A stretch of 64,000 bases of DNA, from NCBI RefSeq assembly GCF_031877795.1, contig NC_133933.1:24642029-24706028 (forward strand). Direction: 5' to 3'. The notes beneath the pieces were generated by a model. That model was given only the letters and a program-made list of their open reading frames with translations, was not told where the DNA came from and did not search any database. Of the stretch, positions 1-12,300 are shown in pieces. Source of the stretch: Strix aluco (lineage: Eukaryota > Chordata > Aves > Strigiformes > Strigidae). The stretch's first letter is position 1, and each line of letters starts with the position of its first letter. The position numbers and the translations under genes were made by a program.

Positions 1-2967
1 CTTACAAAGCAAGCTGCTGTTCTTAAAAAAGAAAGCAAGCTAGCCTCGGTAGTTTAAGCTATTTTAAGAAATGAATTATAAAAGACAGGTGCTATTACTT
101 TCTCTTTCAACCCCGAGCTGTTCAGTTTCAGCCCTTGCTGCAAGTACCAAAACTGAACACTGGCTGCAAATACAATTTTTCATGTAACTTGCTAAACTAC
201 ACCTTAGTCTCACTAGTTGGAGGCTCTCCCTTGAACAGATGATACAATCACTAATCGCTACTAACACTGTACTTTTCGAGGCCAACATAACAACTCATGT
301 AAACTTGCATAGAAAGTTGTAGTCAAAAATGATTTAGTTTTAATTCAGGTTATTTATCAGCTTGTTCATACATGGTTAAATGCGTTTTTTTTATTTAATA
401 AGGGACAATTTTTTTGTTTCCTACATTCTACCTATATACTGATATCTCCCTCCCTCCCTCCCCGGGAAGTGAAAACGAAATAGCGGTGTACCTTTGTTGT
501 GGCATTTCTCAGAGCTTGCTTGTAACCATCTCCTCTACCCCTTAAGTTTCATGTGCCTCATTCGATTTTACTGTACTTGGTAGCACGCAGAGGATCAGGA
601 TGCACCTGCAAACTTGCAGCATGTGATACTTCCTTGAGTTGAAGGTTCCAAGTTGGCACCATTCACAGAGAACGCTTCATGTAACAATAGGCTGTTGTTC
701 TTCCCAGCTCAGTTTACGCACAGCTAGAGATTCACCAACATATAAATAAATGCTACTTGTGAATAACCTGGAACTATTCGTATACTTTGAAGGAGGGGTG
801 GGGGAATTGTTTGCATCTTCTAGAAATGAATAAAGAAACTAAAGTGAAAGATATTAAGAGATGTATGAATAAACCTCTTCAGTAATTGCAATTCACAGGT
901 TTATACTTGTTTAGAAGTATTTAACCACAAATATCTGGGAATTAGACCATTACATTAATTTATCATGAATGACCATTAAATGAATTTGTATCAAAGGATA
1001 CGCTGTAATTATAGCTATCATGCTGACCCTTTGATTCAAAATTATTATTTTTTAAAAGAAAGTATATGCCACTATTTTTAAACCGAACAGCAGATATCTC
1101 TCTTAGAGATCTTTAACAGTAAAAAAATTGAGCCATGGAAGACCAGTAATAGCAAATTCTCTTTTAACAGTCTAACCTTTCCCCCAGATAACCATTTATC
1201 ATTTCCTTGATGCTTTTCTTAAGAAACATGCCTTTTTTTTAAAAGACTCAAACTACCCAACAAGTTTATTTGAAAATTAAATGTCTGCCAAAAATTAGGC
1301 ATTTGCAATGTTACTTCTGATATGAGCTAATATGTTTTAGAAGTAAAAATTGTAGCCGAAGTTTCAGGAAAAATGTCAATTTTCCCACAATTATAACACA
1401 TGTGACCAGACAATTTCTGATTTGTTTGGCAATTTAAATACAACCACTACGTTATACTGACAGCCATACAAAACATAAGAGAAACTTGCACTTTAACCCA
1501 TGGTAATAATATCAAGATTTTGAACAGCTACAAATGCAGCATTTGCATTTTCAGTGCCATACCAAGTTGAATTCAGTACCGCCTAAACCCAAAGCAGCAG
1601 CTGATTAAAAAAAGAAAACATAAGTCAAATGATAAAGTACATAGTTTAGTACATTAAAACAAAACCAAGGACAATGGTATTTGTATAAGGTTCCAAAAAT
1701 ATACAGATGGGGCAAAAAAAAAAAAATCACTGTACACAACTCTGAGGTTGTTAAAGTGACCAGAGAGACTGAACAGTGCAAGACATGCTTTTCCAGTTAC
1801 AAGCTCAAAACAGAAGTGCAAAAGAAATTAAAGCTTTGTCTGAAGTGATTCACCTTTTAGGGTAAGGAAAGCTTAGAATATTGTCATCAGTGTTACAGAG
1901 AAATTTCCATCCCACCCCTCCCCCAACACATACACACAAAATAGTTTAAGTTTTTCCATAATACAGCATTTCATTCAAATAATGTCCCCCTGAGCTTGGC
2001 TATTGCAGGGACAAGCTCTCTGATGATTCTCATTGGATGTCAGCCTATGAGTCAAGCGACGCACAGGCAGCTTCTCAGTTCTCCAGCTTTGGCTAACGAT
2101 ACCTGCAATTTACAGGCAGTGAAAGTGGCTGATAGCCTGGGTTCACACTCCCCTGCAGCTAGCTTCCTACGACCACCTCATCCTAAGAAAGCAGTTGTGC
2201 TGAAAGCAGATGCGAAGTTATGGCCGAGGAACAAATTGCTTTATAGGTCTCTGTGCTCTCTCCCAGAGTTAAGAACAATTTCAGGCAAGTGCTTTTAGCA
2301 GGCTGGCTAAGCTGTACATGCATCTATCCATGCAAATGCGGAACGTGGCTCTCAAGACCTGGAACCAGGGGGTGTGCATGTGAAGCCTGGATAGAAGGCC
2401 CTTCCTTGTAAGCTTACAAAAATATATAGCCAATACTGTAGCTTAAGAAGTCAGTTTTACTCATTACAGATCTCCAAAAAGTATTAACTACTTTTCAGAC
2501 ATTCCAGACAAGGTCACTTGTAACAAAAAAGGTCAAGTTCTCTAAAACAAGATTTTAAAAGTGGATCTTTCCTTCAAGTGAACAGGACATCTGTTTTTAC
2601 GCTTAACTTTTTAGTCAGTTAAGACTGAATTTATTTAAGATTTCATGTGAACATATGCATAAACACAAATAAGTTTACTTTAAACACGTCTGCACAGAAA
2701 AAAAGATTAACCCTTCAAAACATAACAGAGCAGGTCTGGTTAGTATGTAACTATTGCAAATCTTAAAGATTCTGTGCATTAGGCCCACCCATACAGAAAG
2801 CAGGGGAAAAGTCTCAATGAAAGAAAATTACTGTTCAAGTCTAAGTGGTGTTTTGAAGAGCCAGCAGCCTAAGTGACACCATGAAGCTAGTCACAGTATC
2901 CAAACAAGCAGACCTGCTTGGGCTACTAAAGCAGTGTTTCCTCCTGAAGGTGTCATTTATTCCCAAG
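1..2967 (-). other. FBXO28: FBXO28 3' untranslated region and downstream sequence
   Basis: AT-rich sequence downstream of the FBXO28 stop with no coding signal on either strand. The mammalian FBXO28 transcript also has a 3' UTR of several kilobases, so most of this stretch is probably UTR. Canonical AATAAA signals on the minus strand lie at 2630-2635, 1265-1270 and 390-395, giving possible alternative 3' ends. I cannot tell which is used. The next gene in mammalian order, DEGS1, is not visible here. Confidence 0.6.
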
Positions 2968-3356
2968 TTATTTTCTGTTTCGAAGGCGTTTAGATTTCCT
3001 AGGACAGTCTGTGGATTCAACCGCCTTCCTCCGTTTTCTAGGAGATTGTTCATTTGAGCCAGAACCTGAAGAATTTCCTACTGTACTCTCCATCACCTCT
3101 CGCAGCTTGCGTTCAAGCTCGGCCAATCGGGCATTCTGTTCACCTATGATTTGGGTTTGCTCAAGCAGTTTCTGATCTTGATCTTGGAGTTGTTTCTGTT
3201 GCTCTTGCACTTTGATGCGAAGCTCTGAGATTTCCCGCTTCAGCGCTGTCAAGCCCGTGCCATTCGCTTTTACTTGCTGCTGGAGTTTGGTGACTTCCTG
3301 TCTTGAAGGGTTCTGCTTGGAGAACAGCTGCATTGTTGTCAGTGCTGCAGAAGGCC
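2968..3356 (-). CDS. FBXO28: FBXO28 coding exon 5 (terminal)
   Basis: 389 nt encoding residues 220-348 and the stop codon. It starts GPSAALTTMQLFSKQ after acceptor GTTCCAG and carries the C-terminal coiled coil (KREISELRIKVQEQQKQLQ) and the basic tail. Residue 324 is the Ser-Pro equivalent of human Ser344. The sequence past the stop shows no further coding signal. Confidence 0.97.
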
Positions 3357-6300
3357 CTGGAACTTCAGAGAAAACTGTGATTAATCCTCTACAACTTTAA
3401 GACAAAGGCAGAAACTATGTCCTGGTTTTTGTATTTTGCTTATCCCCACTCCCCCAAACATGAGTCTGAATAGCGGTTGCAAGTTATGTGAACATGTAAA
3501 CGGATTTACAGTCATTTAAGTGCATATAGTATCTCAGAGCACAATTTAATTTAAAATAGCTAGATTTTCAGTAGTCTGGAAAACAGCTCGTCATTTATTT
3601 TCTGTATATAAGCCCCCCTCCATTTGCTCTATCAAAATTTATGTAGAGATATTATGTTGTCACCTAGACTTAGTGTCACAGATGTTAAGTCAAAACCCCA
3701 CAACATGTGTATAAATTACTTATTACAGAATAGTTATATTAAATAAATATATTTCAACAGAGCAGTACAATTCTGCTGTCCTAGTTGTAGAAAGCTAAAG
3801 TTCTAAAATTTTGTGGTTTAGGGCTTAACAAGATATATATGAGTTTAACTTACTTTTTAGAAGAAAAATTTATTTTTCACATTTCTTTAGAACCACTCTT
3901 CCCAAGTACTAAAAACATACTGGAATTTGAGCTTGGGAATGTTGATTTTACTAAAGTTCCTGTAAATCAAGAAGACTTAACAGCTACTGTATCATTTCTT
4001 TCACTTTTCCTATCATAAAAGATAGCCATCGCTTTTTCTATTATTTTACTCTTCTGGCAATGCTGTGCAAGATGCAACTTTTAAGCGCTACAAAGACAGA
4101 ACTGTCTGGAACAGCCTACAACAGTCATCCTCCTCCTCGTCCTCTTTTTTTTCCCTTAAGATGCCAGCAGAGCTACAGTTATGTGACACTAAAGGGCTGC
4201 CATTAGATAGATTATGCTCCTCCCTCAACATAAGGTAAGCATTTTTATGCCACGTAAAGCCTTGGCCTTGCAAAGCTGTTTGACATCAACTATGGTTTTG
4301 GGCAATACTTCCTTCACTGACAGACTCAATGGAACTGAGGTATAATTAACAGGATAAAATTAAGAGGTGGTATACACACGGCTAAAAGGATGGACAGAAC
4401 ATACCAGAAACAACAAGCAGCTCCTACAGTTAGGCCTATCATTTTTGCTTAAGATGTAATTTTTTTTTATTAATAAGTTATCCTTTCAGAGAGTTAATTT
4501 CACAGTTCCTAAGAAGTGTGAAGATGTTCAGCACAGGGAAAACGTTACAGTTCCACTAACTTTTTGCTTTTGGCCATTATACAAGGCAACTACCTTAGAC
4601 TCTGGCTCACAAAAGTTCTGGAAAGTCTGACAGACTATACAAAGGACCAGTTCAATTGTTTGTTTATACACTGCTATCTTAATTGCCTTTTCACTATTAC
4701 CCATAAGTATTTTGCTTGTTAATGTATACATTAATGTGCCCCAGGAAAGTAAAAAAGCCACACACAAGTATGTTTTAGCTCTCTATGCACTACAACAGCT
4801 TCGGCTAATTCATTTGCTGATTGTCCTACAAATAAAAGGCATCGAGTTGTCATCTCATGTGCCAAATTTCAACCAAGTGCAATGATAAAGTCGCATTCAT
4901 TGGTGGCACAAAAGCGTTTGTTTAATGAATACACACTATGCATAATTCTAACATACATTCAAGTGACTGTTCTTTTGGTAGTACAAAGGCTCCTTAAATT
5001 TCAAAGCAAATGAATTTCAGTTAGCATTCTTAAGAAACAAGTATCATCAATATTTATGTAATAAAGCTCACATTTAAGGGAGGGAGCTTTAGAAAGATAC
5101 AGTGCTGTGAATTTTTACAGAAAAACTAAATAAAACTTAACTATATGTTGGAATTAATACCTGGGGCAGTTCCTATCAGACGTCCCGATACATCTGACCC
5201 AGGCATCTTTCTTTTCAGTATTGGAACAATCTTCTCATCAAAATATTCCATAGCCATGGAGGAAATGTCCCTTAGTTCTTGAAGAACTTCATGAGCTCTC
5301 TGAGGAGCTCTTGTAGAGTTTACATACCTTAGCACACGATAAATTTCATCTATTACCTAAAACATTTAAGAAGAATTAGGATTTTCTGGTAAAGGCAAGA
5401 TTATTTCAGATCATTCTAGAAGTGCTGGCACATTCAGGGGCTTTTACTACGTAACTATTGCATACCACTGTGTGCTTTAGTTCTAGATCAGCTTTTTGAA
5501 ATGAAGTGCTGTACGTGATATATCAGAGAAGCTATTCACTTGATCACAACAACTCTCTTCAAACTCATGAAATAATGCTCATTGTGTGAAACTTTGTTTT
5601 ACTACATCCATACTTGAGTTCTAAGATATATAATCTATACTCAGGAGAGCATAATAATTTCTTTTTGGAGAACTTGAAGCAAGCGAGATACTCTAAGCCA
5701 CACTGCAGAGCAGTCACTTCCCCAGCCAGTTACGAGGCATAGGAAACATGAATGGAACAGCAAGAATTATCATTATGTCAGTCTGAAGAGCTGTAAATAT
5801 TTACTTGAGCCCACCTGCATACATCCAAAATATTGCAAATTCAGATTAAGTCCAAAACATATTCATTTATAAAACATCAATCTGCTACTGACAGAGAACA
5901 TAAGCACTCTCTTAACAGGTTTGACAAACAACCCCTTTGGTTAGGAGAGACATAAAGAAAGGTGTCTCACTAATCTACACATAGTCTGAGGCAGGTCAAA
6001 ATATGAATGCTGGTCTCTTAGTACCGAGACTACTGACACAGGTATTTTGCACAGGATTAAGAATGGTCGAAGAATCTCCTGAAGAACACAGATCTTAAGG
6101 ACTCAGAATCATAGGTAAGACAATACAGTTGCATCTTGTGTTTTAACAAAGGAAGCTTAGCTATAAAGTTGCAAAAGCTAGACAAGACTGAAATGTCTCA
6201 TCATGCAACAAGTTTATAGAAGACTTCTCTAATTTTACCCACATTATATCCTGTTAGCAGCAACATCCTCAAAGCATTCTCTTGCCATCCTCGATATCAA

Positions 6301-9300
6301 ATCTTGCAGCAGTGCTCTGCTGTCAGCAGGAACCCTCATCCAGTATGCTGAACCTCAAATCAGCATTCACAACACAAATTCACTTCCTGACAGTTCTGTG
6401 GCAGCTTCATTCTAACAAGTTTCCTGAAGGAAGCAGGGCAGGTCATGGGAGGAAACCACACACTGTAAGTGAACACTAAGCCTTGAATCTGCCTAACCAA
6501 AATAGGATTTTCTGGTGAATTGGTAACTGCTGCAAGAGCAGTGGCACTAGCAAGCTCATACACTAAGTAAATAATTAAAAAAAACCATCTTTTTAGCTGT
6601 TGTATCAGAATACAAACAAGGTCCTCATGACTCAGTACCCACAAGGAAAATGGCTGGCAAGCTCACTTGCCCAGCTCCTGCACACCCCAGGTCTAAACTG
6701 AGTATATTGCCTTTCTGCCTACTCTTCAAAAAAGTAAGGCAACATTTCTTTTTGGTATTCCATTTACTATGCAAGTATCAAGGGCTTAAGTTTATTTGAC
6801 TTTATGTTATATTACATTTTTTAAAATACGTGGTATATATAAAAATATTAAGTCAAATAAGCATAAATATATTAAGCTATAATGATTTAATTTAAAATTA
6901 AGTACCAAATCAACAAGAAATCCAGTTACCTCTTCAAGATGAAAATACATTTCATGCCGACAGCCTGTCCTACTGTACTGAATGTAAAAATGCCTGCCAT
7001 GCTTCACGTGAACCCAACAGCCAACTTTTTCATTCATCCCAGTGCAATGCAGTTATCTGCCCTTGAAAAATTAACATCAACATATCCAAACCTCACATGG
7101 AAAGATCAATGAATAGAGAGTTAGGCTAATGTTCACAGATCTTGTTTCAACCCTGAGCTGTGCCAGTTTTCCTCAGATCATGATTTTTGTCAATTCCATG
7201 TGCACTTCTATTTTCACAGCTTATAAAACAGTGGTATCTCCAGTGTATATCTGGCTTACATAATTTATATTTTATGTTGGGGCAGTATTCTGAAACACCA
7301 GAATTGTTCAGTAGTATTAATATTTAACACACTTTATCTACATTTAAAACTAATTCCACCTACTGTACAAAAATAGCCCATCCACTGTTATTACTGAACA
7401 GTGTTTCCACACACTAAATACCTTATTTCAATTAATCTGAAGTACTCAAACCCTTAAGAAACATGCCTAAAATCTTCCTGACTGACTGAGTGCTTAGTGT
7501 TATACGTAGTCTAAATTACTGTATCTTCTGATGACCTGGCCTCCAGCTGTTTTGTACAATTAAAATTCATAATTAAACCCTACATATCATGTGTTTCTTG
7601 TAAAGGGTTGTATAGGATGTATATGCCACAAGTCAAACATCAGAATTAAGGAGAATCTAAGGGAAAATGGAAATCAAGTTTAAAATAATTAATATTTAGA
7701 TATAGTCTGGTTCATTCATTTCAAAATGCCTGTTATGGCAGAGTACTGGTTTTCTGTTTGTTTGCAAGTATCTGAAACACAGTTTCAGTATATATATATA
7801 TATACACATTATATAAATTTGTCCCAGCTAGCTGTCCCAGGTTAAATTACATAATCATATTTTTTAAACACAGATACACGTAATGTAGTCTACTACATTT
7901 TACCTTTCCAGGTATGAAGCAACAGAGATTGGAATCCACATACTTCATGAAAGTCATATTTAACAGAGAGAGTCTCGTTTCTACAGCAGCAAGGATGTCT
8001 GCATGACGAGCTAATGAATGGTTTCTTCTTTCTGACTCCCGTCTACAAGACACACCATTAAGTGACACTGATTAACAATGAGTCAACAAAATGAAACTGT
8101 AAAATCGCTCAAGTTAGTTTCACCCTTAAAACCCTCTGAGGTTTGAAAATGTAACCACTAACATTAGTTCTGTCTTTATGGAAAAAAACTGATACAGATT
8201 GAGAACCAGCTAGTAATAGCACACTACACTTTCTTAGACAAAATTTGTTCTCCAAGTGGTTAATACATCTTAGGTGATCCATAAACTCTATATGTAATTT
8301 AGGACTATTTAAAACCAAGCTTTTAGTAGTAACTAGCAGTAGGCACTGAGTCAGTGTGAATATTTTTATCCCCCCATATTCCTACAGTTAGTACTTCAAT
8401 GCAATTGACGTAGATTTATTATTAGTGCTTGCTACAAAGTTTAGGTTGAGATAAAAGCTCTTTTTACAAAGGCTCTCTACAGTAAGTAGCATTTAGTTTC
8501 TTCAATCTGACAGGACATAGCAGCAGCTGCACTTACTGGAAAAAGGAAAAAAGACATTGCTTTTAGTGAGAAACTGGCTCCCAGTAATGCTCACATGTCA
8601 AACCCCCCTCCCTTTCCCCTGTTTAATCCCTGGCACTGAAAAACCTTGCTTTTTTTTAAGCAGAGTCGTAGATAAATCATCAGTGAAGGCAGTCGGTCTT
8701 GAAAAGGAATGGCATTTATTCATTCCTAGGAGAGTCCTTGCTCGATTTGCCAGAAGAGTTGAGTAATACAGGACCCACTCTTCTTTTCTCTGTTTAAAAT
8801 ACCACAGACACTTTCCAATATTCAAGTTCGTAGTATATGACTACTTACATTCATCCACACCATTATTCTGTAATTAGATCTTAGGTTCAAGGTGCTTTTG
8901 GAAAAAAATTAAATAAAAACAAATGTGACTCAAATTTTCAAGATATATAAGCGGAATTAGCCAGCAAGAAATCCTTTTCAATATTCTGTTTAGAAGAATC
9001 TAGCACATTTAAGTTTAACTACCGTTTATACTGGTACATACCTTGGAAGCTGAGCTTTAACTTGCTTTTGACATAAGCTGTGGTATCTTTCCACTTTCAG
9101 AAATCCCTGATTTAACATTCGCTGGCAAACCAAGTCCATGCGCTTACAAACCTGTATTTAAAAAGAAAAATTAAGACCACAAGTCACTTTTACTATTATC
9201 TTATCCATACCATGGGTAGTAAAAGATTCTTTCACCAGTTTTTGCTCCATTTCAAGAAGCAGAAACTGCAGTTGAGCTTAAGGCATCACCGTCTTTAACA

Positions 9301-12300
9301 ATGATCATGGTACTCCAAAAAGGAGCAGCTATGTTCCACACAGTTCACAAATGAATCTCATGATAGTGCCTAACAAGAGACAGTGGGCTGAATGCCACCC
9401 ATATATAAGCAGATACAATTTCCTCTGATTTTAATGGAAGTTGCAAATGCCTGTGCCTGGCTTTTAACTCCAAAGTGATTCTGGTACATCAAGTTAATAT
9501 TTTGTAGTCTCAAAAAAGAAGCCGTTAAAAACAAAAAATCATGATGGTTTTCTTTCAGCCTTTAAGGCTTATGTTTTTGAAGATAGCCACAAATAAATTT
9601 AAAAATTTATGCAATATAGTGCACATGAAACAAGATTCCTTTTAGTATTAAAAAAAAATCTCTTCTCCGTTTTCCTTTATTTGCTATGTTGGATACCAAT
9701 AGCCTCCTTTTTTTCCTCAGATATAAGGAGAAAGGACATTAATAGCTGCAAAAGATATAATAAACAGCTAAATTTAAACCTTCACAAAATAACCAGTTAC
9801 AAGACAAAGCCAACTCATACAAAAGTTTAAAGCAATTGCAATTCAATTCTGAAGATGCAAGAGCTTAGCGAACCAACTGTCCTTTGAAATTGTTTTGGGG
9901 GTTTTTTTTTGGACTAAAGTGCACAACTCCCACTGCACATTCCAATGGATTAGCTTTGCCTTTTTTTTTTTTTTTTTTTGAATAAACACTCCTTCCTTCC
10001 ATACACTACTCATTTCATAATGTTAAAGTCCATGTAAGTTTGTACCTTGAGGAAAAAGATTCTCACTTCTCCAAAAAAAGCCTGCAATTATTTTCTGTTT
10101 ATATGGAAGGCACTACTTAAAGAAGTTCTCTTTCTGTGAGTCTTCATCTAGGCACAGCTAGCTTAAGTTCTGTAAGAACTGACCATTTTCAAACAGATCT
10201 ATATTAACAAACCATTAAGCAATTGCTGTCGATCTGTCTATGCTCCTTTGTATCAGCTTTTCCTCGTTAACAGTCAAAGGAGAAGGATTCACTGAATCAG
10301 CCAAATCAGCTCCAGTGTATAAAAATTAATGCTGGCCCTTCAGCTACAGGAAGGAGGAAATTGTCACGTTTCTTCTAAGATATTCACTGCATTAGGGATG
10401 CCTAGGTCTGATACCATTTTTGAGTACAAGACTCTACAGCTGACTTGTAGTTCTAATGCTACCAAAGCCCTGAACTAGGACCTAGTACCTGCAGAAGGGC
10501 TATGTGAGCTAAACCGTTATTCAGCAGAAGAGAACAACCACCGCAGATACAGTGCCAGCGCCAGAGGCAGCACCCACAGGTGCTTTTACCCACGTGTACA
10601 CTGACCCCTGGCGGCAGCCCGGACCCCGCAGCCCGCCGAAGCCCTCACACAGCCACCACGGTCAGGCACAATGAGGAACACCACCAACTGCACCCAATTT
10701 TTAAAAATCTTACTCATCTGATTATGCTACACAGCGTGAAGAATTATTTGCTCCAATTGCTGGACGTTACCCATATTTGTGTCAGTAATCAGCCTAGAAC
10801 TCAAACACTGAACAGATTCCACCAGGAACCAAAAGTGTTTGTCTACAACTTATTTTACCAATCATCTCTTAATTCTCAGCTGGTTCCTGATGTCACCATT
10901 CAAACCATATGGCATCTGTATTTATAGGAACAATATACCTCTTTTAGACTGCATAGTCAGCAGTCATATGCAAAGTAGCACTATTACACTTTTAAGTGTT
11001 CATATTAGTCCAAGACAGTTTGATACTAGCTATTCAATTGACCATAAGAAAGTAAAAAGTTAAATTTGCTCGTATTTGTATTTGCAAATTTTTGTATTTT
11101 CTTATTCTAGTCATAAAGCTGAAAGAGCCCAAGTCTCCTCAAACATCAAGTCCAACTAGTTCCAATTTCAGCATTTGAACGTTATTCCAAGTCCATGTGA
11201 AAAGCAGAATAAGGTGGTTGCTTCTTAGCGTGCTGGCTTATATGCAGTAACAGCTTCTATGAAAGAGCTAATTTTCCAGTTCATTTGTAAACAAACTAAA
11301 CTGACACAATCTGCTAGACGACTACTACCAGCTTCCCTTTCCTCAAGCATGTCTTATTTCTTCCAAGCTTCACTAACAGATAACCAATATGAAAACAGAG
11401 ATAAAAATATCCTGAAGTATTAGATTCAATATATGTTCTTTTTCTTAGAGGCTACAGAGACACCATGTTTCATAATGCCTTTCCAGGGTAAAGTAGAAGT
11501 AAGTGACAAAATGTTGATGACTTCAGCAAAAAGCTTTAAAATAGAAATGCCTGTAAATACAGATTTACTGAAACCGTGGGAAGATTAAAGCTGTGCTGTC
11601 CAAAGGCTATCAGTCCTTATTTGTGCTGTGCAGAAAATAAGCATGTTTGCTGCAGAATCTAAGACACTTCTGACGTGTGTCAGAATCAAAGATAACCTTC
11701 TCCTCAGAGTGTTCATGGAAGGTGCTTACAGATTGTTTTTAATCACACTTGCTGTAGTAATAGCCTGAATGGAAATGCATTTCCAAGCTCAGACATGTGA
11801 GTGAAAAGAAACTGGAATAGAAGAATTTCATTATCCCACTCAAGTAAAAATTCCAGAGCTTCTGTAAGTCATTAAAAAAAAATCACAGTAAAGGCAGCCT
11901 TCAAAAGCTAGAAGATAGCTAGCTTCCATATCAGCATGCATACTAGGCTGTGGCTTGTCCAGAACATTACAGCTTCAGACATAAGGATCTTCTGTGTTTT
12001 CTGTGTTTCTCTTATGATGACATATCAGAGGAAGTAGATGAAGCAAATACTCAAAAGGGCTGAAAGCAAAATGCTGCTGCTTTTCCCCTCATTCACTTTA
12101 TCTGAACAAAAGTTTGGGAACTCAAGATTTGCACTGAGGCATAATTTCAGACCCTATTGCATTCTGAATACCTATTGTTTAGATTCCATTAGTTTAGATC
12201 TACTTCACTGCTTAACCAGTAGGTGCTTCATTTATGCTTTTAAATGCAGTAACACCAGGAATAGCAGAAAGCATTATGCTCAGGAAAGCAAGCGTTTCTT

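Noticed and set aside
1996-2298. 100-codon plus-strand ORF opposite the FBXO28 3' UTR
   Set aside because: Composition is not protein-like in any family I know, and it is antisense to a 3' UTR. Probably accidental.
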